Below, one piece after another: positions 35,111-46,787 of a DNA stretch of 64,000 nucleotides. This DNA is from Pholiota molesta (Eukaryota; Basidiomycota; Agaricomycetes; Agaricales; Strophariaceae), in the NCBI GenBank assembly GCA_014925825.1, contig JACGCK010000057.1, positions 186,001 to 250,000 on the forward strand, read 5' to 3'. Position numbers and translations under genes: made by a program. The notes under the pieces were generated by a model. That model saw only the letters and a program-made list of their open reading frames with translations, was not told the DNA's origin and ran no database searches. Every line of letters starts with the position of its first letter. Position 1 is the stretch's first letter.

Positions 35111-37758
35111 GATGGGAAGAAGGATCTACCTCGACTTTATTGGGCGCTTAACTCGGGGAAACTGTAAAACGAGCTTCAGAGATTCTAGAGCAGAATAGGT
35201 GAGCCACCCATGTTAGAGAGAGGAGAAGAGAGAGGAAAAATAGTCTAGGCTTTTGTTAGAGGGACGCGATACCTTTTCCATCTTGGTAATTACTGCAGTT
35301 GAATATCAGCGCCCAGCGCTCGGCAGCCATCACAATCGAAGATGAATTCCCGTCCATTGTGACAACAATCAGGCGATCCTTGCGCTAAGTCTGAGTCTGG
35401 TGACTCCCAGCGCAGCCATCTCGATTCTGATGTGCTATATTTTAGACACGCTGCACACCAATGATATCAGCGCGGTATTCCCAACTACCCTGGTTTTACT
35501 AAATTTAAACTTACCGTCTGACATGGTACAAGATTACTACAGAATCAATCAATCAAACGCCAGAAGGTTTTCAAGGAATGTATGTGAGTGGGCGAAAACT
35601 CAACTGTTTGAAGAAGTGGGTCCAGCGGCCGTCGCAGCTTGTAAATGCCGTAGCTATTTTTGCAACGAATCTAATGTCTTGATCAAGGCCATTGAAGATC
35701 AAAACCAACGAGATACGGCCGTACATGGGACTGTGTGACATCCAAATCTGGGGTATCAAATGCATCGCAATGACGGTTTGCATGGAGCAGGAAGACAAAA
35801 AAAAATCAACAAGGCAGCAATATCTTCGAGGCTGGAAGATCCAAGGCAATCGTACGAAGTTCTGATATCGAGACTGGGTGCGGACTAATAGAAGGGAAAG
35901 AAGAGATGAGGCGGGAAGGCGAGTTCAACCGAGTCAACATGGACCTCCAAGGATGTAGGAGTGATTGGTGGTTCGAGGAACGACGAACGAAAAAGCGGTT
36001 GTGCATAGCGGTAAATCAGTCAACGGAGGTAGCGACGGTCGCTTTTTCGAAGAAATATGATTGAATATGGCTCTGAAGACTACAATGGAAGTCGTCAAGT
36101 ATGGTAATAAGATATAACCCTCCATGATCAATGTATCCGCACCTATTATTATTGGCGCGTGGTCTTTGCAATCCCTGTCTCGACAAGAGTTGAAGTTCGT
36201 CTGAGTTGGCAAACAACATTCAAGAAAGAGGTAGTGAGACATACTACAAGATAAAATATAAAGATAGGACCTGATAGGATACAAACATGAAGGCCGAGAG
36301 GCGGTCATACTGTGCCATGAGTTTTCTGAGCACTCAACTGTTGCTCAACTGTGACTTCAAAACCAGGTTGACAACCGAGGAAGTTGAATGCCATAGCGGG
36401 TGATTTGGCCTAGCCCGCCATCATCAGAATAGGCAGCAAGATTCAGGAATACAGCAGAAACCCCATGGACCAAGAGCGTCTGATGCAAGTACGGTGAGTA
36501 GTTGGTGAAGGTTGGTGAGTGGAATCCGGAGCTTGTTACCTTACGTCATCAATTCACAGGCGCTTTCAACTTCCCGATTGACTCCGAGGACTCGTCTTTC
36601 TTTCTTTTCTTCCAACCTCGCGAGGCGTTCGGCCTCCGCAGTGTAAACAATTTTGAAAAATCGAGGAAATGAACCCGTAGCTTCTCCAGTTCTCACAATC
36701 CTTATCCAGGCAACCTCCAAAACTCACCTCCAAAGCCCATGGCGACCGCAGCTCATATGGTCATCAAATTTGCGCCGACTACTTTAGGCCCCTGCTTTGT
36801 TTTTCATTCGACGGAACTCTGGTATCACATTGCTTCTGCGACGCTGAAGCGACCTCACGTAGCCTAGACTGGGAAAAGCTTCTACTGGGAACACTTTAGG
36901 TGCATGAAGGTGGACGATCAGCCCATCGGAAGTGCTGTCTCTCGACGACAGCGCTGAAACTGGGAACATCGTTCTAGTGAAGCTTAGAGCTCCATTTATC
37001 TCGTCATATCTTCCTCTGATGTAGTCTGCCTACATATGTCGAACAAAGTTTCAATTCATGGGCTCATCACAGTGATGAGTGTCATGCATGTCATGACGTA
37101 CGTCCTTGATATGTTCTCCGGAAGAGCTTGGTTGTGGATCTTCAAGCTTCAAGCGTTGTCAGATCCTTGTTCGATTCAAGTGTTGATGTCCATTGTCAGC
37201 CCAAGAATCTTTGCTCTCGCTCATCTACGCGCGACACGCGCCTCGTACACGAACCTAACCTGGGCCCTGATTTTCTACTCATGAACGCATACCTCAACGT
37301 AACACGGGATGTTCAAGAGGAAGTGAATTCAGTGAGATTCAGCGGCTTTCAAGTGATGGTCTGTCGTTGAACAACAGGTAATCACCTGGGCTGTAAAAGC
37401 ATGTGGCAAAATTGTTGCCCCACATTACCGTCGAGCTATAATAAGAAAACAGCGGCCACAGTTCAGACGTGCCCTTCACATGCGACTGAATGTAACAGGG
37501 CGTTCATGACGTAGCTATCAACAAAAAGACGCCTTCCATTCTCTCTGACGCAAACCACAGCGTCATGTATTCACCACATCATGGACGGCGACTCGGACCA
37601 CGTCAAGCAGTGTCAAGTTAGTATGCACAGTATCATCTACTGCTCGCTACTCCACGCACTTGAATGCATAAATACGCCAGAGCCTCTTCGAACGACTTCA
37701 CTCCAAAACGATATTCCCTGAACCGGCATAAAATTTCCCCCCACAATTCTGATCAAGC
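35111..37758. other. Long intergenic region without a supported gene
   Basis: About 2.6 kb. Short open frames occur on both strands (for example 35400-35738 plus, 35934-36308 minus). A small plus-strand frame from the ATG at 36739 contains HSTELWYHIASATL, faintly like the F-box start (L-P-x-E-L-W), but it stops after 43 residues. No gene is supported. Confidence 0.35.
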
Positions 37759-38226
37759 ATGCAATTCAGAAATTTGATCGTCGCCCTCGCTCTCGCCGCC
37801 TCAGCGACTGCGCAAGTCACCACCAGCACGAGCGTCAGCAAGACGACCTCGATCACCACTTCGTGAGTAACATTTTTTTCTCTCCGGATTCCGTCACGCT
37901 GTTAGCGTCAATCCGCCTCTAATTCGTATCCTTCAATATTTTACAGCACCGATAGCAGCGCTCTGTCGTCGCTCTCCTCTGCTTCGGTGTCGTCACAATC
38001 ATCGCTGTCCTCCGCCGCCTCGGCCAACGCGTCCACCGCCTCAGCATCTGTCTCCAGCGCTGCGAGCGCGGCAACGTCGTCTGCGTCTGTGGCCCTGTCT
38101 TCTATCGCGTCTTCGCTCAGCACCGCGATTACGCCCACCAACACCGCGAGTGGGGCACTTGGTCAGAGCGTATCTGGTGGGATGGCCGTCGGAGTCGTTG
38201 GTGCTGTGATGGCGTTCCTCCTTTGA
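37759..38226 (+). CDS. Small Ser/Ala/Thr-rich secreted protein, probably GPI-anchored (1)
   Basis: Two exons (first 37759-37862) encode about 128 residues. MQFRNLIVALALAASATAQV is a clear signal peptide cut near ATAQ. The body is almost only Ser, Ala, Thr and Val (heavy O-glycosylation expected). The C-terminus SGGMAVGVVGAVMAFLL is a hydrophobic tail preceded by small residues (SGALGQS), the usual GPI-attachment signal. It should sit on the outer plasma membrane or cell wall. A similar gene lies 0.8 kb downstream on the same strand, suggesting duplication or a shared cell-wall function. Confidence 0.75.
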
Positions 38227-39049
38227 ACCAAGGAGTGTTTGTGAGGGACGGGGAATTTTCTACTTTTGGACTTTGTGATGTGTTCGATATATTACTTATA
38301 CCCATCACTATATGAGAACCTTTTGATTCTCTCTTCGTCAACTCTTCGTACCTGCAAGTCATACATACCACTGTACGAAATATCAAATCACCATCGCTTC
38401 ATATTCGTCATGCTTCTAATTGGCCAATATTCGATGACTTTCGAGTAAATTGGCGTCATATTATGTTCCCTTTCAAGTATGTATCCTGGTCGACATAAGT
38501 CATTTACAGAAGAACGGCCAACGAGGCCAACGTGTCAGTTCAACTGTGGAGTGCCAAATGAATAGAAGGCGGCTATTTGCACAAGATCAATGGTATTTCA
38601 CTCCCAAAGCTGAGTCTAGAAGTCCTAATTGACTACAACTCCACATGCAACGAAGAGCTGGCGGCCATGACGCCCTTGAGTTGAAGACGCAGCACGTTCT
38701 AAGTATTAGCTCAGGTGGAGCCTAGTTGTTATGCACCCTGTTACAAGGACATCGGGATTACATCACTCCAATTCGACGCGCGTCTAATAATAGAAACTTT
38801 AGCGCCACCCATGATCAGCAGTGGTGGCACCCTCAGGGCAACGGCCGGGGCCTCCTCTCGCTAGAGTGCTTGAATCGCCGCCCCATACCCCAAAACAAGG
38901 GTGCTATACTGCGGAGCTCCTGGACAACGTGCGCAGCGAGTATATAAACCCCTGCGATGTACAGCAGTCTCAGAATCAGGCCCACTACCACTACACCCCA
39001 CCCTACCACCACCAAAGACCACTAATCGCGACCCAATCACACCATCATT
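38227..39049. other. Intergenic between the two GPI-type genes
   Basis: Contains the downstream gene's promoter. A TATATAAA sequence at 38940-38947 lies about 105 bp before its ATG. No gene seen. Confidence 0.4.
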
Positions 39050-39530
39050 ATGAAGTTCACCACCACACTCTTTGCCCTCCCCGTCCTCGCCGCAGGCTTC
39101 GTTAGCGCACAAGGCGGCGTTGCCTCGGGAGTGACCACCGCCCCAGGACCGTCGCACCCACTGGAACAGCAGTCACCAGCGCCAACGCCGCCACCACCGC
39201 CGCAACGTGAGCAGGCCTCCCCCGCCACCCGTATTCTACACGAAGCTAACTGAATAATCTAGCAACGGCACTGCCGCCGCTACCACTCTCGCCTCGGCCT
39301 CCACCTCACTTTCAAAGGCGGCCACTGGGACCCCGATCCTGAGCACCGCCGTCGGCGGCGCCTCCGGCGCCTCGTCCCACCTCTCCGTCGCGACGACCGC
39401 CGCGCTCAGCACCGCCGCCGCCGCCAGCCCCTCCGCATCCGCCAAGTCGGGCGCACTCGGCCTTCACGCACAGGGAATGGGAGGAGTTGCATTTGGCCTT
39501 GCAGCCGGTGCTATGGCTATCATGGTCTGA
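39050..39530 (+). CDS. Small Ser/Ala/Thr-rich secreted protein, probably GPI-anchored (2)
   Basis: Signal peptide MKFTTTLFALPVLAAGFVSAQ, then a Thr/Ala-rich body and, after an intron (donor GTGAGC near 39207), NGTAAATTLASASTSLSKAA and a long Ser/Ala tract, ending in MGGVAFGLAAGAMAIMV-stop, a hydrophobic GPI-type tail after KSGALG. NGT is a single N-glycosylation site. A one-base loss in the CCCC run near 39142-39145 switches exon 1 into a Pro-rich frame; the intended frame there reads TVAPTGTAVTSANAATTAAT, which fits the rest of the protein. Same layout as the gene at 37759. Confidence 0.72.
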
Positions 39531-39978
39531 GCGTCTTAGATAGGGACTCTGACTGGATCTCAACTTGATCTACATCATTATACGACTTGCGGACAGTGGA
39601 TTGATTTTGTTTTTCTGCTTTGGAGGTAGTTGTGGACGTTTTCCTGCTATCAAGACATTATAATATATCTTGACCTACACATTTATCGCATCTTGCTTGC
39701 ATCAATAATTTTGCTTTCGATGAGCCATGGACGCCTAATTCGATGCGCTGCTTTACGGCATAGCAAAGATCCACAAGTGATGCATTGGTGCGTTACGTTT
39801 CATTGCATTCGTCGGAAGGTGGCTCTGGTATGCAATGCGATCGCTATTGACTTTGACAAGTCCTCCAGAAATATCTTGTAGATTTGGAAATGTTAGAAAG
39901 GATGATAGAATTCAATTACAGGCGCTCACGCCCGACAACAAGTATACGGTACATCATACAAATAATTTCGCCTCAGAT

Positions 39979-41725
39979 TCAAAGCTCGCCCTGCAGTTTC
40001 TGTCCAGCCGTCTTTACTTTGTCCCCAGCAGTCTCAATCTTCTCCCCAACCCAACTCTCTGCGTTATCCAGCTTCTCTTTTGCGCTGTCCTTCACCTCTT
40101 CGCCCTTGTGAAGCGTGGCGTCATATGCTTCGACAGGCTTGTGCAGTGCGGCGTCGAGATCGCCCTTCAGCAGATTCATGATTTTGCTGACCACCTCATC
40201 AGCCTTGTAGATGCCCGAGTTCACGATGTCCTTGATCTTAGCAAACATTGATTCAGCTTGCGCGTGAGTTTGGATCCAGCGGATACGAGTCTCCTCTAGA
40301 TAGTTGTGGTGTCGGATAGAATATAGAATATAGCGCTAGTAAGGAAATACATACGTAGAAGTCCTGGGCGCGTGGCAGGGATGTATGCGTCGTCGACACC
40401 GTGGTTTCGCAGATAAACGCGTAAGCGCGCATCAGGCCACGTTAGATATTCAGCAGCTTTTGCCTTTTGGTCGGTCCACCTTTGATTTCCATTAGGGAAT
40501 GCTCTGAACAAAAAACGCAGTATACTCACTTCTCGTTGGCCAATTTGATGAGTTGATCACGTTTGTACTGGGCGTCCGACCGCATATAGCCATTCTCGAT
40601 TAGCCACTCGCGGAGGGCATTGTCCGACCATGCAGAAAAGAAGGTTTCCTTGGCCGTGCTGTAATTATCGCTACAGAATACATGTCAGATAAATCTTGAG
40701 GAAATTCTGGAAATGGATTTGGCGTACCTGATCATCTTGAGCATCTTGTCGCGAGATACTTGCGCGTCGCTCTTGATGACTTCGTGCTCCACAAGCCATT
40801 CCTTCAGCTGAGAGTCGGTCCATGTCGTCCAGACCCTGTCAGTAGTAGAGTAATAGTACTTCTGCATGGGTTTGATGAGCGCGTCGCGTTTCTTTTCATA
40901 ATCGGATTTGATGATGTTATGTGAGACAAGCCAGTGGTGCTGACGGGTAAAGGTGTAAGTAGGTAAATGGGAGACGGAGGAACTGAAGCGCACGATGTAT
41001 GAATCGCTCCAAGCTTCCCAGATAGGGTTGGCAACAGCGGCGTATGCGTCGTGCATCATCTTCATCAACTCGCCGCGCTTCTTTTGAGCATTGGTCTTGA
41101 GGACACCCTTGTCTTCAAGATATTTACGTATCTCATTATCAGACCAAGTGGAATAGACATAGTCCTTTGCTTCATCAAACTTCCGAGCAACTTCCTCAGT
41201 GGCTTGCGAAGCCGCCTCTGTGACATGAGAGACGAGACTAGAGGCGCTCTTCGACGCCTGGTGTTTAGTGTCGCCGTAGACTGCCGTGCTCGCACTCTGA
41301 CTTGCGCGGGCGGACAAGGAAGACGCTGCGTCCGTGTACGAGCGGTACTTCTGCTTTGCTAGGAGAACGAGTTGCTCGCGGGCCCTTGGGCGCGACGATG
41401 CCGTTCTGGAGCAGGAACTCGCGTAGGCGGGACTCGTCCCAAGTGTCGAACGCCGTGTCGCGCAAATTCGCAAACGCCTTCTGGCGGAGGCGTACTGGTC
41501 CTGAGTCCATACCGCGGCGTCGTGCCAGTTGGTCTCGACCAGATCACGAAGCTCGGCCTGAGACGGGGTGTGGTCGGGGAGTGGGATGTTGTGGACCTGG
41601 AGCCAGGCTTTGAGCTCGTTGGTGTTCCAATTCGAATATTCGGGGGTATTAGATGCGCCGCTGAACCAGGAGGCTTGGGCGGCGAGGGTGAGGCTTGCGG
41701 CCACTAAAAGTAATGTTGGGCGCAT
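39979..41725 (-). CDS. ISH1/MSC1-like stress protein with repeated Ish1 motifs
   Basis: Secretory/nuclear-envelope protein of the S. pombe Ish1 - S. cerevisiae Msc1 type. It starts with a signal peptide (MRPTLLLVAASLTLAAQASW; the Met at 41725). At least six Ish1 motifs follow, each W-[ST]-x-x-x-L-[RK]-x-[WYF]-L: WNTNELKAWLQVHNIPLP, FDTWDESRLREFLLQNGI, STWSDNEIRKYLEDKGVL, AWSDSYI..HWLVSHNIIK, TTWTDSQLKEWLVEHEVIK and FSAWSDNALREWLIENGYM, plus TWPDARLRVYLRNHGV. Between motifs 2 and 3 is a coiled Ala/Ser-rich spacer. The C-terminus (IRWIQTHAQAE, then MFAKIKDIVNSGIYKADEVV) is LEA-like, Lys/Glu/Asp-rich. Two breaks near 41482 and 41385 (one base and a GC pair lost) switch motif 2 out of frame and back. 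Confidence 0.85.
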
Positions 41726-43040
41726 CTGGGTGGAAGAGAAAGGAGTTGGGCCAGCGCGAACATGCAACTGAGTTATATATGTCTTTGAGCGATGGTCATG
41801 ACGTCAGCGGGTATTTATGACGCCTGCACTACGTTTGGCCAAGGCCACTCACTGTCTCCAACGTTGTGCGAGATCCAACATGGAGCCCATGCCATCCATC
41901 CATATTCAAGCTATACCTTCATCATTATAAATGACCGCCTCATCATCCTTACAGTGTGTATTTGACCAGTATAACTCGGGCGCAGGCGCCTATTTATTTC
42001 CCACGGTCCTCAGCCTTTTCCTTATCGACACCAAATCGACTATCTGATTCTGATACTCCCTTTCCACCTTCACCGAAAGGATAACTCTCCAGATACTTGT
42101 TGAGGTTGAACCTTGACGGTGATCCAACTATCATTTTGATCCGAATATTAAAATCAGCTCACTGCAAAATGACTGATTTTAGCGTCTGAAGATTTTCCGA
42201 AATCTAAAGATGTATAACTGCACATTGCAATCGCGCTTCGTATCTACGAGTGAGTCGCCCTTGAACCCAGATATCTGCAGATATCGTGTACAATAGAGCT
42301 AACTTATATATAGAATCTCCCTGACAACAATCTGACATGTTGCAATGGGACTAATGCGGACCGCTACATTGAATGTCATTTTCAACCTCGATGTCGACGT
42401 CAACATCCCACAGTATCCCTACAAATGTCGGTGGGATCCCAACGCAAAGTACAGCAATGACATCGGAAGAGATACATGCACTCCTCAGCCTTCCATTCGC
42501 GTCCGGATCACGCAGCGGTCCCAAGACCTTTCTGACAACCTTTCTGGTCTATCTCATCTGCCGTACTTGACTTCCATTATCCAGCAAGACTCCAACCACA
42601 CGCCAACCAGGTGGCAGGAAGGGATAGTGAGTCGCCCCGACCTGGTCAAAATAATCACCAGAGGCGGTCGTCAGCGCAGCAGATAATCAGGCATCGACAC
42701 CGCTTATGACAACTGCCAGGCCTTCCAAAATATGCCGATTTCGCTACAATATTTACAGAGAGGAGTATATGGCACTTGCGATATGCTACGACATCTATGG
42801 GTAAGCAGTTCGAAAATCGTCGCCGCCGATTATAGCTTCGAGACGCGAAGGGCTGCGGTCCTCGATCTTATTCGCGGTTCAAGCCTACGATGTTTTCCAT
42901 CTATGAAAATTCTGGAGCACGAGAACTGGAAATTCCAGTGAGCTCGAGACTTGGTCTCCTCCACTACTCTGATATAACGTGGTCAGTCTTCACGATATGA
43001 CGAGCGTTCACACCCCATCTCGACATATCTCGCAGTCAGA
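41726..43040. other. Intergenic
   Basis: Promoter of the ISH1-like gene and spacer to the HMG-box gene. Open frames at 42345-42686 on the plus strand overlap in two frames and match nothing I know. Confidence 0.35.
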
Positions 43041-43933
43041 ATGGAGCAAGGAGATCTAGCCGCGAGGTTGCTTCAAGCCAACGAAGGTTCTCTTTCTCGA
43101 AGAGGCAAAGCCGACCAGGGTCTACGAAAATGGAAATACTATGATCACGAACCATGCTTTAGAAAGAGACACGGAGAACCCTCTCCTTTGAAAGCGAATG
43201 ATTACTATCAGGACATGGAAAGAAGATTCCTCGGAAGAAAGGCAAGAAATCTCCAACATCGTCGTCCTCAAGCTACGAGACCAAGTCCGGTTACCATTCG
43301 AGATCGAGTTCCTTTTCGAGTGAAAGCCACATTCCAGGCTCCATTCGCGGCGGCGAAGAATTTCCCTTTGGATATCCTATGCCCGTCGTAAACTCGCTGG
43401 ACTCGCTGTTAGGTGTCCACAACACACCGCGGAGGAAGAAGCGTACGCCCGAAGAGGAGGCGCCTCCAGCTCCCGCTGCCACTATGGACGTCGATGAAGA
43501 CATCAAGCGCGAGAAACTCTTCCGCGCCGCACAGGCAAAGCAGGCAAATCACGACGAAGCTACTCATCAAAGACCCGAACGCGCCCAAGAAGCCTTTGAG
43601 CGCCTACTTCATGTTCCTGCCGCGCACCCGCGCCCGCCCGCGGCTCGCGCACGAGGTCTTCGGCGACGAGACGGAGACGACGAAGCAGAGCGGGCTCGCG
43701 GCCGTGCAGTGGCGCGCGATTACCGACGCGGAGAGGCAGCCCTAATTGGCGCAGGCGGAACAGGAGAAGATGGAGTATGAGGCGGCGAGGCGCTCGACGA
43801 GCTTGGTGCGAGTGTTGACTTTGGCATATTGCCCGACAGCCCGCACTTCCCACCTGTGAAGATGGACTCCGAGAGCGAGAGCGAGGGCTTCATGGCGGAT
43901 GAGGGCGAGGGCACGCCTAGTCGGCGTCGTTGA
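43041..43933 (+). CDS. HMG-box DNA-binding protein, frame broken, with an in-frame stop in the HMG box
   Basis: N-terminal Ser/Lys-rich region (KIPRKKGKKSPTSSSSS, then SGYHSRSSSFSSESHIPGSI, GGEEFPFGYPMPVVNSLDSL), then acidic MDVDEDIKREKLFRAAQAK and one HMG box: LLIKDPNAPKKPLSAYFMFL, FGDETETTKQSGLAAVQWRA, ITDAERQP. The HMG hallmarks P-K-K-P-x-S-A-Y-x-x-F and the W are present. Immediately after ERQP lies TAA, then LAQAEQEKMEYEAARR in the same frame, so helix 3 is cut by a stop that one base substitution could explain. Further shifts are needed near 43545 and 43800 to reach the acidic end MDSESESEGFMADEGEG..SRRR-stop. Start is uncertain. Likely a nuclear DNA-binding factor; it is not clearly a mating-type HMG protein. 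Confidence 0.7.
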
Positions 43934-44807
43934 GTCATAGACATTGGATTCAATTGGGCAGGAATATTTACTAATTGTCATGATGCTTTGATTTCTTTAC
44001 TTTCTTCTCGTTTCTGTCTCTGTTTCCTATTCACGTTTTTTTTTTTTCATTTTCCATGCTTGACTTGCTTGCGTTACTCGCACCTCTGTTTACCTCGCTC
44101 ATGTATTGTCCCGCGCGTTGTCCATGCGTTACACGCTGTGCTACTGGCTCTCCATATATTCTATATCTCTTTTTGGTGGAAAGCGTGTATATCATCCATA
44201 TACCACCCAATGTTGTATTCTAGAACCTCGTCTCCCCTACCCGTAATCTGTTCGTCCGTGCGCATAGTATGCCTGCATTAGTAGCCGGCGTTTCTCTCTT
44301 TTTCCCTTGTAAAGATGGATTCGGATAAGCATGAGAATGAGAACCGGATGCCACTTCAATATATCGAGGGAACATTGCTGTATAACTCAATGCGAGGAGA
44401 TGCGAGGTAGTTCGTATTTAATTCGAAGTGACATGTCCATCGCTTTCCTGGTGACCCGCTTTCCTGGTATACGCATTACATCGCTTACGGAGAAGAGTGC
44501 CAAGAATGCACGCACATACCTGTTCGTGGAACTGTGGCAAAATACTTCGAAATGGCTGTGCATGTAATGTGCATTGCCACAGAGTTTCAACTCTATATAA
44601 TATTCAGCCAACATGAAGAGAGCTTCGACACTAGAAAAAATTAGTTCAGCTTTTTATCTGTACTCGAAAAGGTGAACTCGAATCTGCACTTCTCAAAGTT
44701 ACCACGCCGAGTTCAGATAATTTATATTGTAGTCATGTGATAAATTGTCCCTCTTCGACGTCCACGGCATTCCGGCCGTCGGTGCTGAGTTTCATTATAT
44801 AACCATG

Positions 44808-44955
44808 GCCTAAACCTAACCTAAACCTAAATGAGAGCTTCAGGACTCCCTCCCCAGCATTTTCATAGATATACCAAAGCCCTAAGGCCCTAATCCCTAA
44901 GCCCTAAGCCCTAAAGCCCTAAGCCCTAAACCCAAAGCCCTAAAACGAACCCTAA
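44808..44955. repeat. Interstitial telomere-like repeats (CCTAAA / CCCTAA-type)
   Basis: 44809-44830 holds CCTAAA units; 44877-44955 holds about ten degenerate units of the CCCTAA(G/A) type (CCCTAAGC, CCCTAAAGC, CCCTAAAC). TTAGGG is the usual fungal telomere repeat and CCCTAA its complement. The array is short and interrupted by a 47-bp unique stretch. Confidence 0.8.
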
Positions 44956-45201
44956 ATATGTGCAGCGGCACACGAATTTGAGTGGCACGAGTGGGGCGGG
45001 CACTGAGGATGCCGAGGAATGCCGATGGCATACACCGAGCCACTCACGTGCAGTAAATTATCTGAAGTCTCCCTTCGAGTTCAGTTTTGGTTGAAAGTTC
45101 ACATAAAAAGTACAGATAAAAGATCTAAACCGTTTTTTTCTAGTGTCTAAGCTTTGAACATGAAGCATCCTCTTCCTCCCCGCTTGCTCTGATTCGCTGA
45201 C

Positions 45202-46257
45202 ATGTCGTGGCCGTTTTTGTCCCCAAGTTTCTACGTCGGTACCTCCAAGCAACTGTCCTCTACTCAGGATCTCAGCACAAGTTCGTCTGCTGCCCTAGAG
45301 AAACCACAACGGGCGAGTTCTGGCGGGGAGAATATCGACTCGCCGCAAGACGTGTATGGGTTTTCGAAAGGCTTTCAATACAACGACGTCTCCGACATCT
45401 TCACAGAAGCAGAATATAGAGAAATAAAGAGCTGCTATGATACCATGGGTCTAGAAAGTTGGAAGGACCTCATTGCCAAGCCTGTCAATGTTTTCCACGC
45501 CCGCAACGCTCAGGTCAAAGATCTGTGTGAAAAGCTGGAAAACTTCAACATGGCACCAAGTCAGTTACGACAAGTTGGCCGAAAGTCGATGTCGAGTAAA
45601 AGGAATGGTCTCAGAGTGTTACTGGAAGAGTCCTCAGAAGCCGATGCAGGGGAGAGAGATTCAAGAAGTTCTAGTTTGAGCTCGCCATGGACGTCGGCTG
45701 CTTCATTGGAGGAAATCCCTCCGCTACACACTGGGGATCTAGCTTCGGGACAAGCACCTCCAAAAGTGGCGGACAAAAGAGATTCTTCCATAGTCTTATT
45801 ATCTCCAAACACAACACTCACACATGATAAAAAAGCACGAAAAATAAAACGCGCGAAATCAACTTCATCATCGTCGAGTTATGGAAGTGCAAGCAGTGCT
45901 CGGTCGAGGTCGTCCTGGTCAAGCCATGCCGGCGAATTCCCCTATGCATATCCTTCGTCGGTTCCTGGTCCTGAACTTCGCTCGTTTTCTGATAGCGACG
46001 ATTATTTACGAAGAAAAACCCAATCTCCGACGGCAATGCAACCAAATTATACGACGACTGAATATTATTCGCCTCTCACCATGGACGCTCCACCACTACC
46101 TTCTATATCCGTGACTTCGCCTCCATTGTATTTGCAACCCAACCCTTCAAACATTTCCCAATTTTCGCCATCCAAATCATGTCCTGTGCAGCCAACTCCC
46201 AAACGGCGAGGCTTTTCCCGTTTGTTCCATATCTTTCGCAGAAACAAAAAAGCTTGA
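45202..46257 (+). CDS. Orphan Ser-rich protein, single exon, 351 residues
   Basis: An intact intronless ORF, unusual among its intron-rich neighbours. It starts MSWPFLSPSFYVGTSKQLSS. The middle has an ordered-looking part (FTEAEYREIKSCYDTMGLES, WKDLIAKPVNVFHARNAQV). The rest is Ser/Pro-rich with basic patches (KKARKIKRAKSTSSSSS) and it ends PKRRGFSRLFHIFRRNKKA, a strongly basic amphipathic C-terminus. No known domain. A degraded copy of its 3' end lies 0.3 kb downstream. Function unknown; the basic ends could target membranes or the nucleus (inference). Confidence 0.65.
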   Translation: MSWPFLSPSFYVGTSKQLSSTQDLSTSSSAALEKPQRASSGGENIDSPQDVYGFSKGFQYNDVSDIFTEAEYREIKSCYDTMGLESWKDLIAKPVNVFHARNAQVKDLCEKLENFNMAPSQLRQVGRKSMSSKRNGLRVLLEESSEADAGERDSRSSSLSSPWTSAASLEEIPPLHTGDLASGQAPPKVADKRDSSIVLLSPNTTLTHDKKARKIKRAKSTSSSSSYGSASSARSRSSWSSHAGEFPYAYPSSVPGPELRSFSDSDDYLRRKTQSPTAMQPNYTTTEYYSPLTMDAPPLPSISVTSPPLYLQPNPSNISQFSPSKSCPVQPTPKRRGFSRLFHIFRRNKKA

Positions 46258-46549
46258 TCTTGTCGTTATTTCTGTTGACTTCAATAAATGCCTTTACACT
46301 ACCTAACACATTCACAAGCAGGACATGAGGGACTATATGACCTGAAAATGCGAACGAGGCTTTGGCGGTAGATGACTGGTAGTCATAGTAATTTGATACC
46401 TATTTCCAAATTAAGCGCCCAGGCGATCCACAAGTGTTTGCTCTTTTTAACTGGCACTCATCGGAGAAGACAAACCCCTAGCACGAGCCCGATGGAAACT
46501 GCGGAGACGGATTGTCCCAAATTTCGCCCTTGACTCTCTCCAACTGCCA

Positions 46550-46684
46550 ATACTATATGCTACAACTACAACGCCACCTTCATTCTCAGTCATCTTCTCC
46601 GTTATCCATCAAACCTCTAAACCGAGGATTTTCACGTCTCTTCCATCTTTCTCGCAAGCGCCAAAGAGTTGGATCTCCTTGATG
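46550..46684 (+). pseudogene. Decayed duplicate of the 3' end of the 351-residue ORF
   Basis: Reads NRGFSRLFHLSRKRQRVGSP-stop, matching KRRGFSRLFHIFRRNKKA-stop of the gene just upstream; the preceding ACTACAACGCCACC..CTATATGCT sequence also resembles its Thr/Tyr/Pro segment. No start or 5' part remains. Confidence 0.55.
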
Positions 46685-46787
46685 ATCGCACTATCTATTT
46701 GTCGCCGTTTTGAAGTATTACAGCTTTATATTTTTACTACATACATATATGATACAATGAAAATAAATTTTAACGAAAGATAGCTGA

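Noticed and set aside
36739..36870. A short frame resembling an F-box start (HSTELWYHIAS)
   Set aside because: It is only 43 codons, lacks the rest of the F-box, and no exon continues it convincingly.
43041..43933. The HMG-box gene as a mating-type factor linked to the pheromone gene
   Set aside because: The box (KDPNAPKKPLSAY..FGDETETTKQS) looks like general chromatin HMG proteins, not the MATA-HMG type, and it is 22 kb away.
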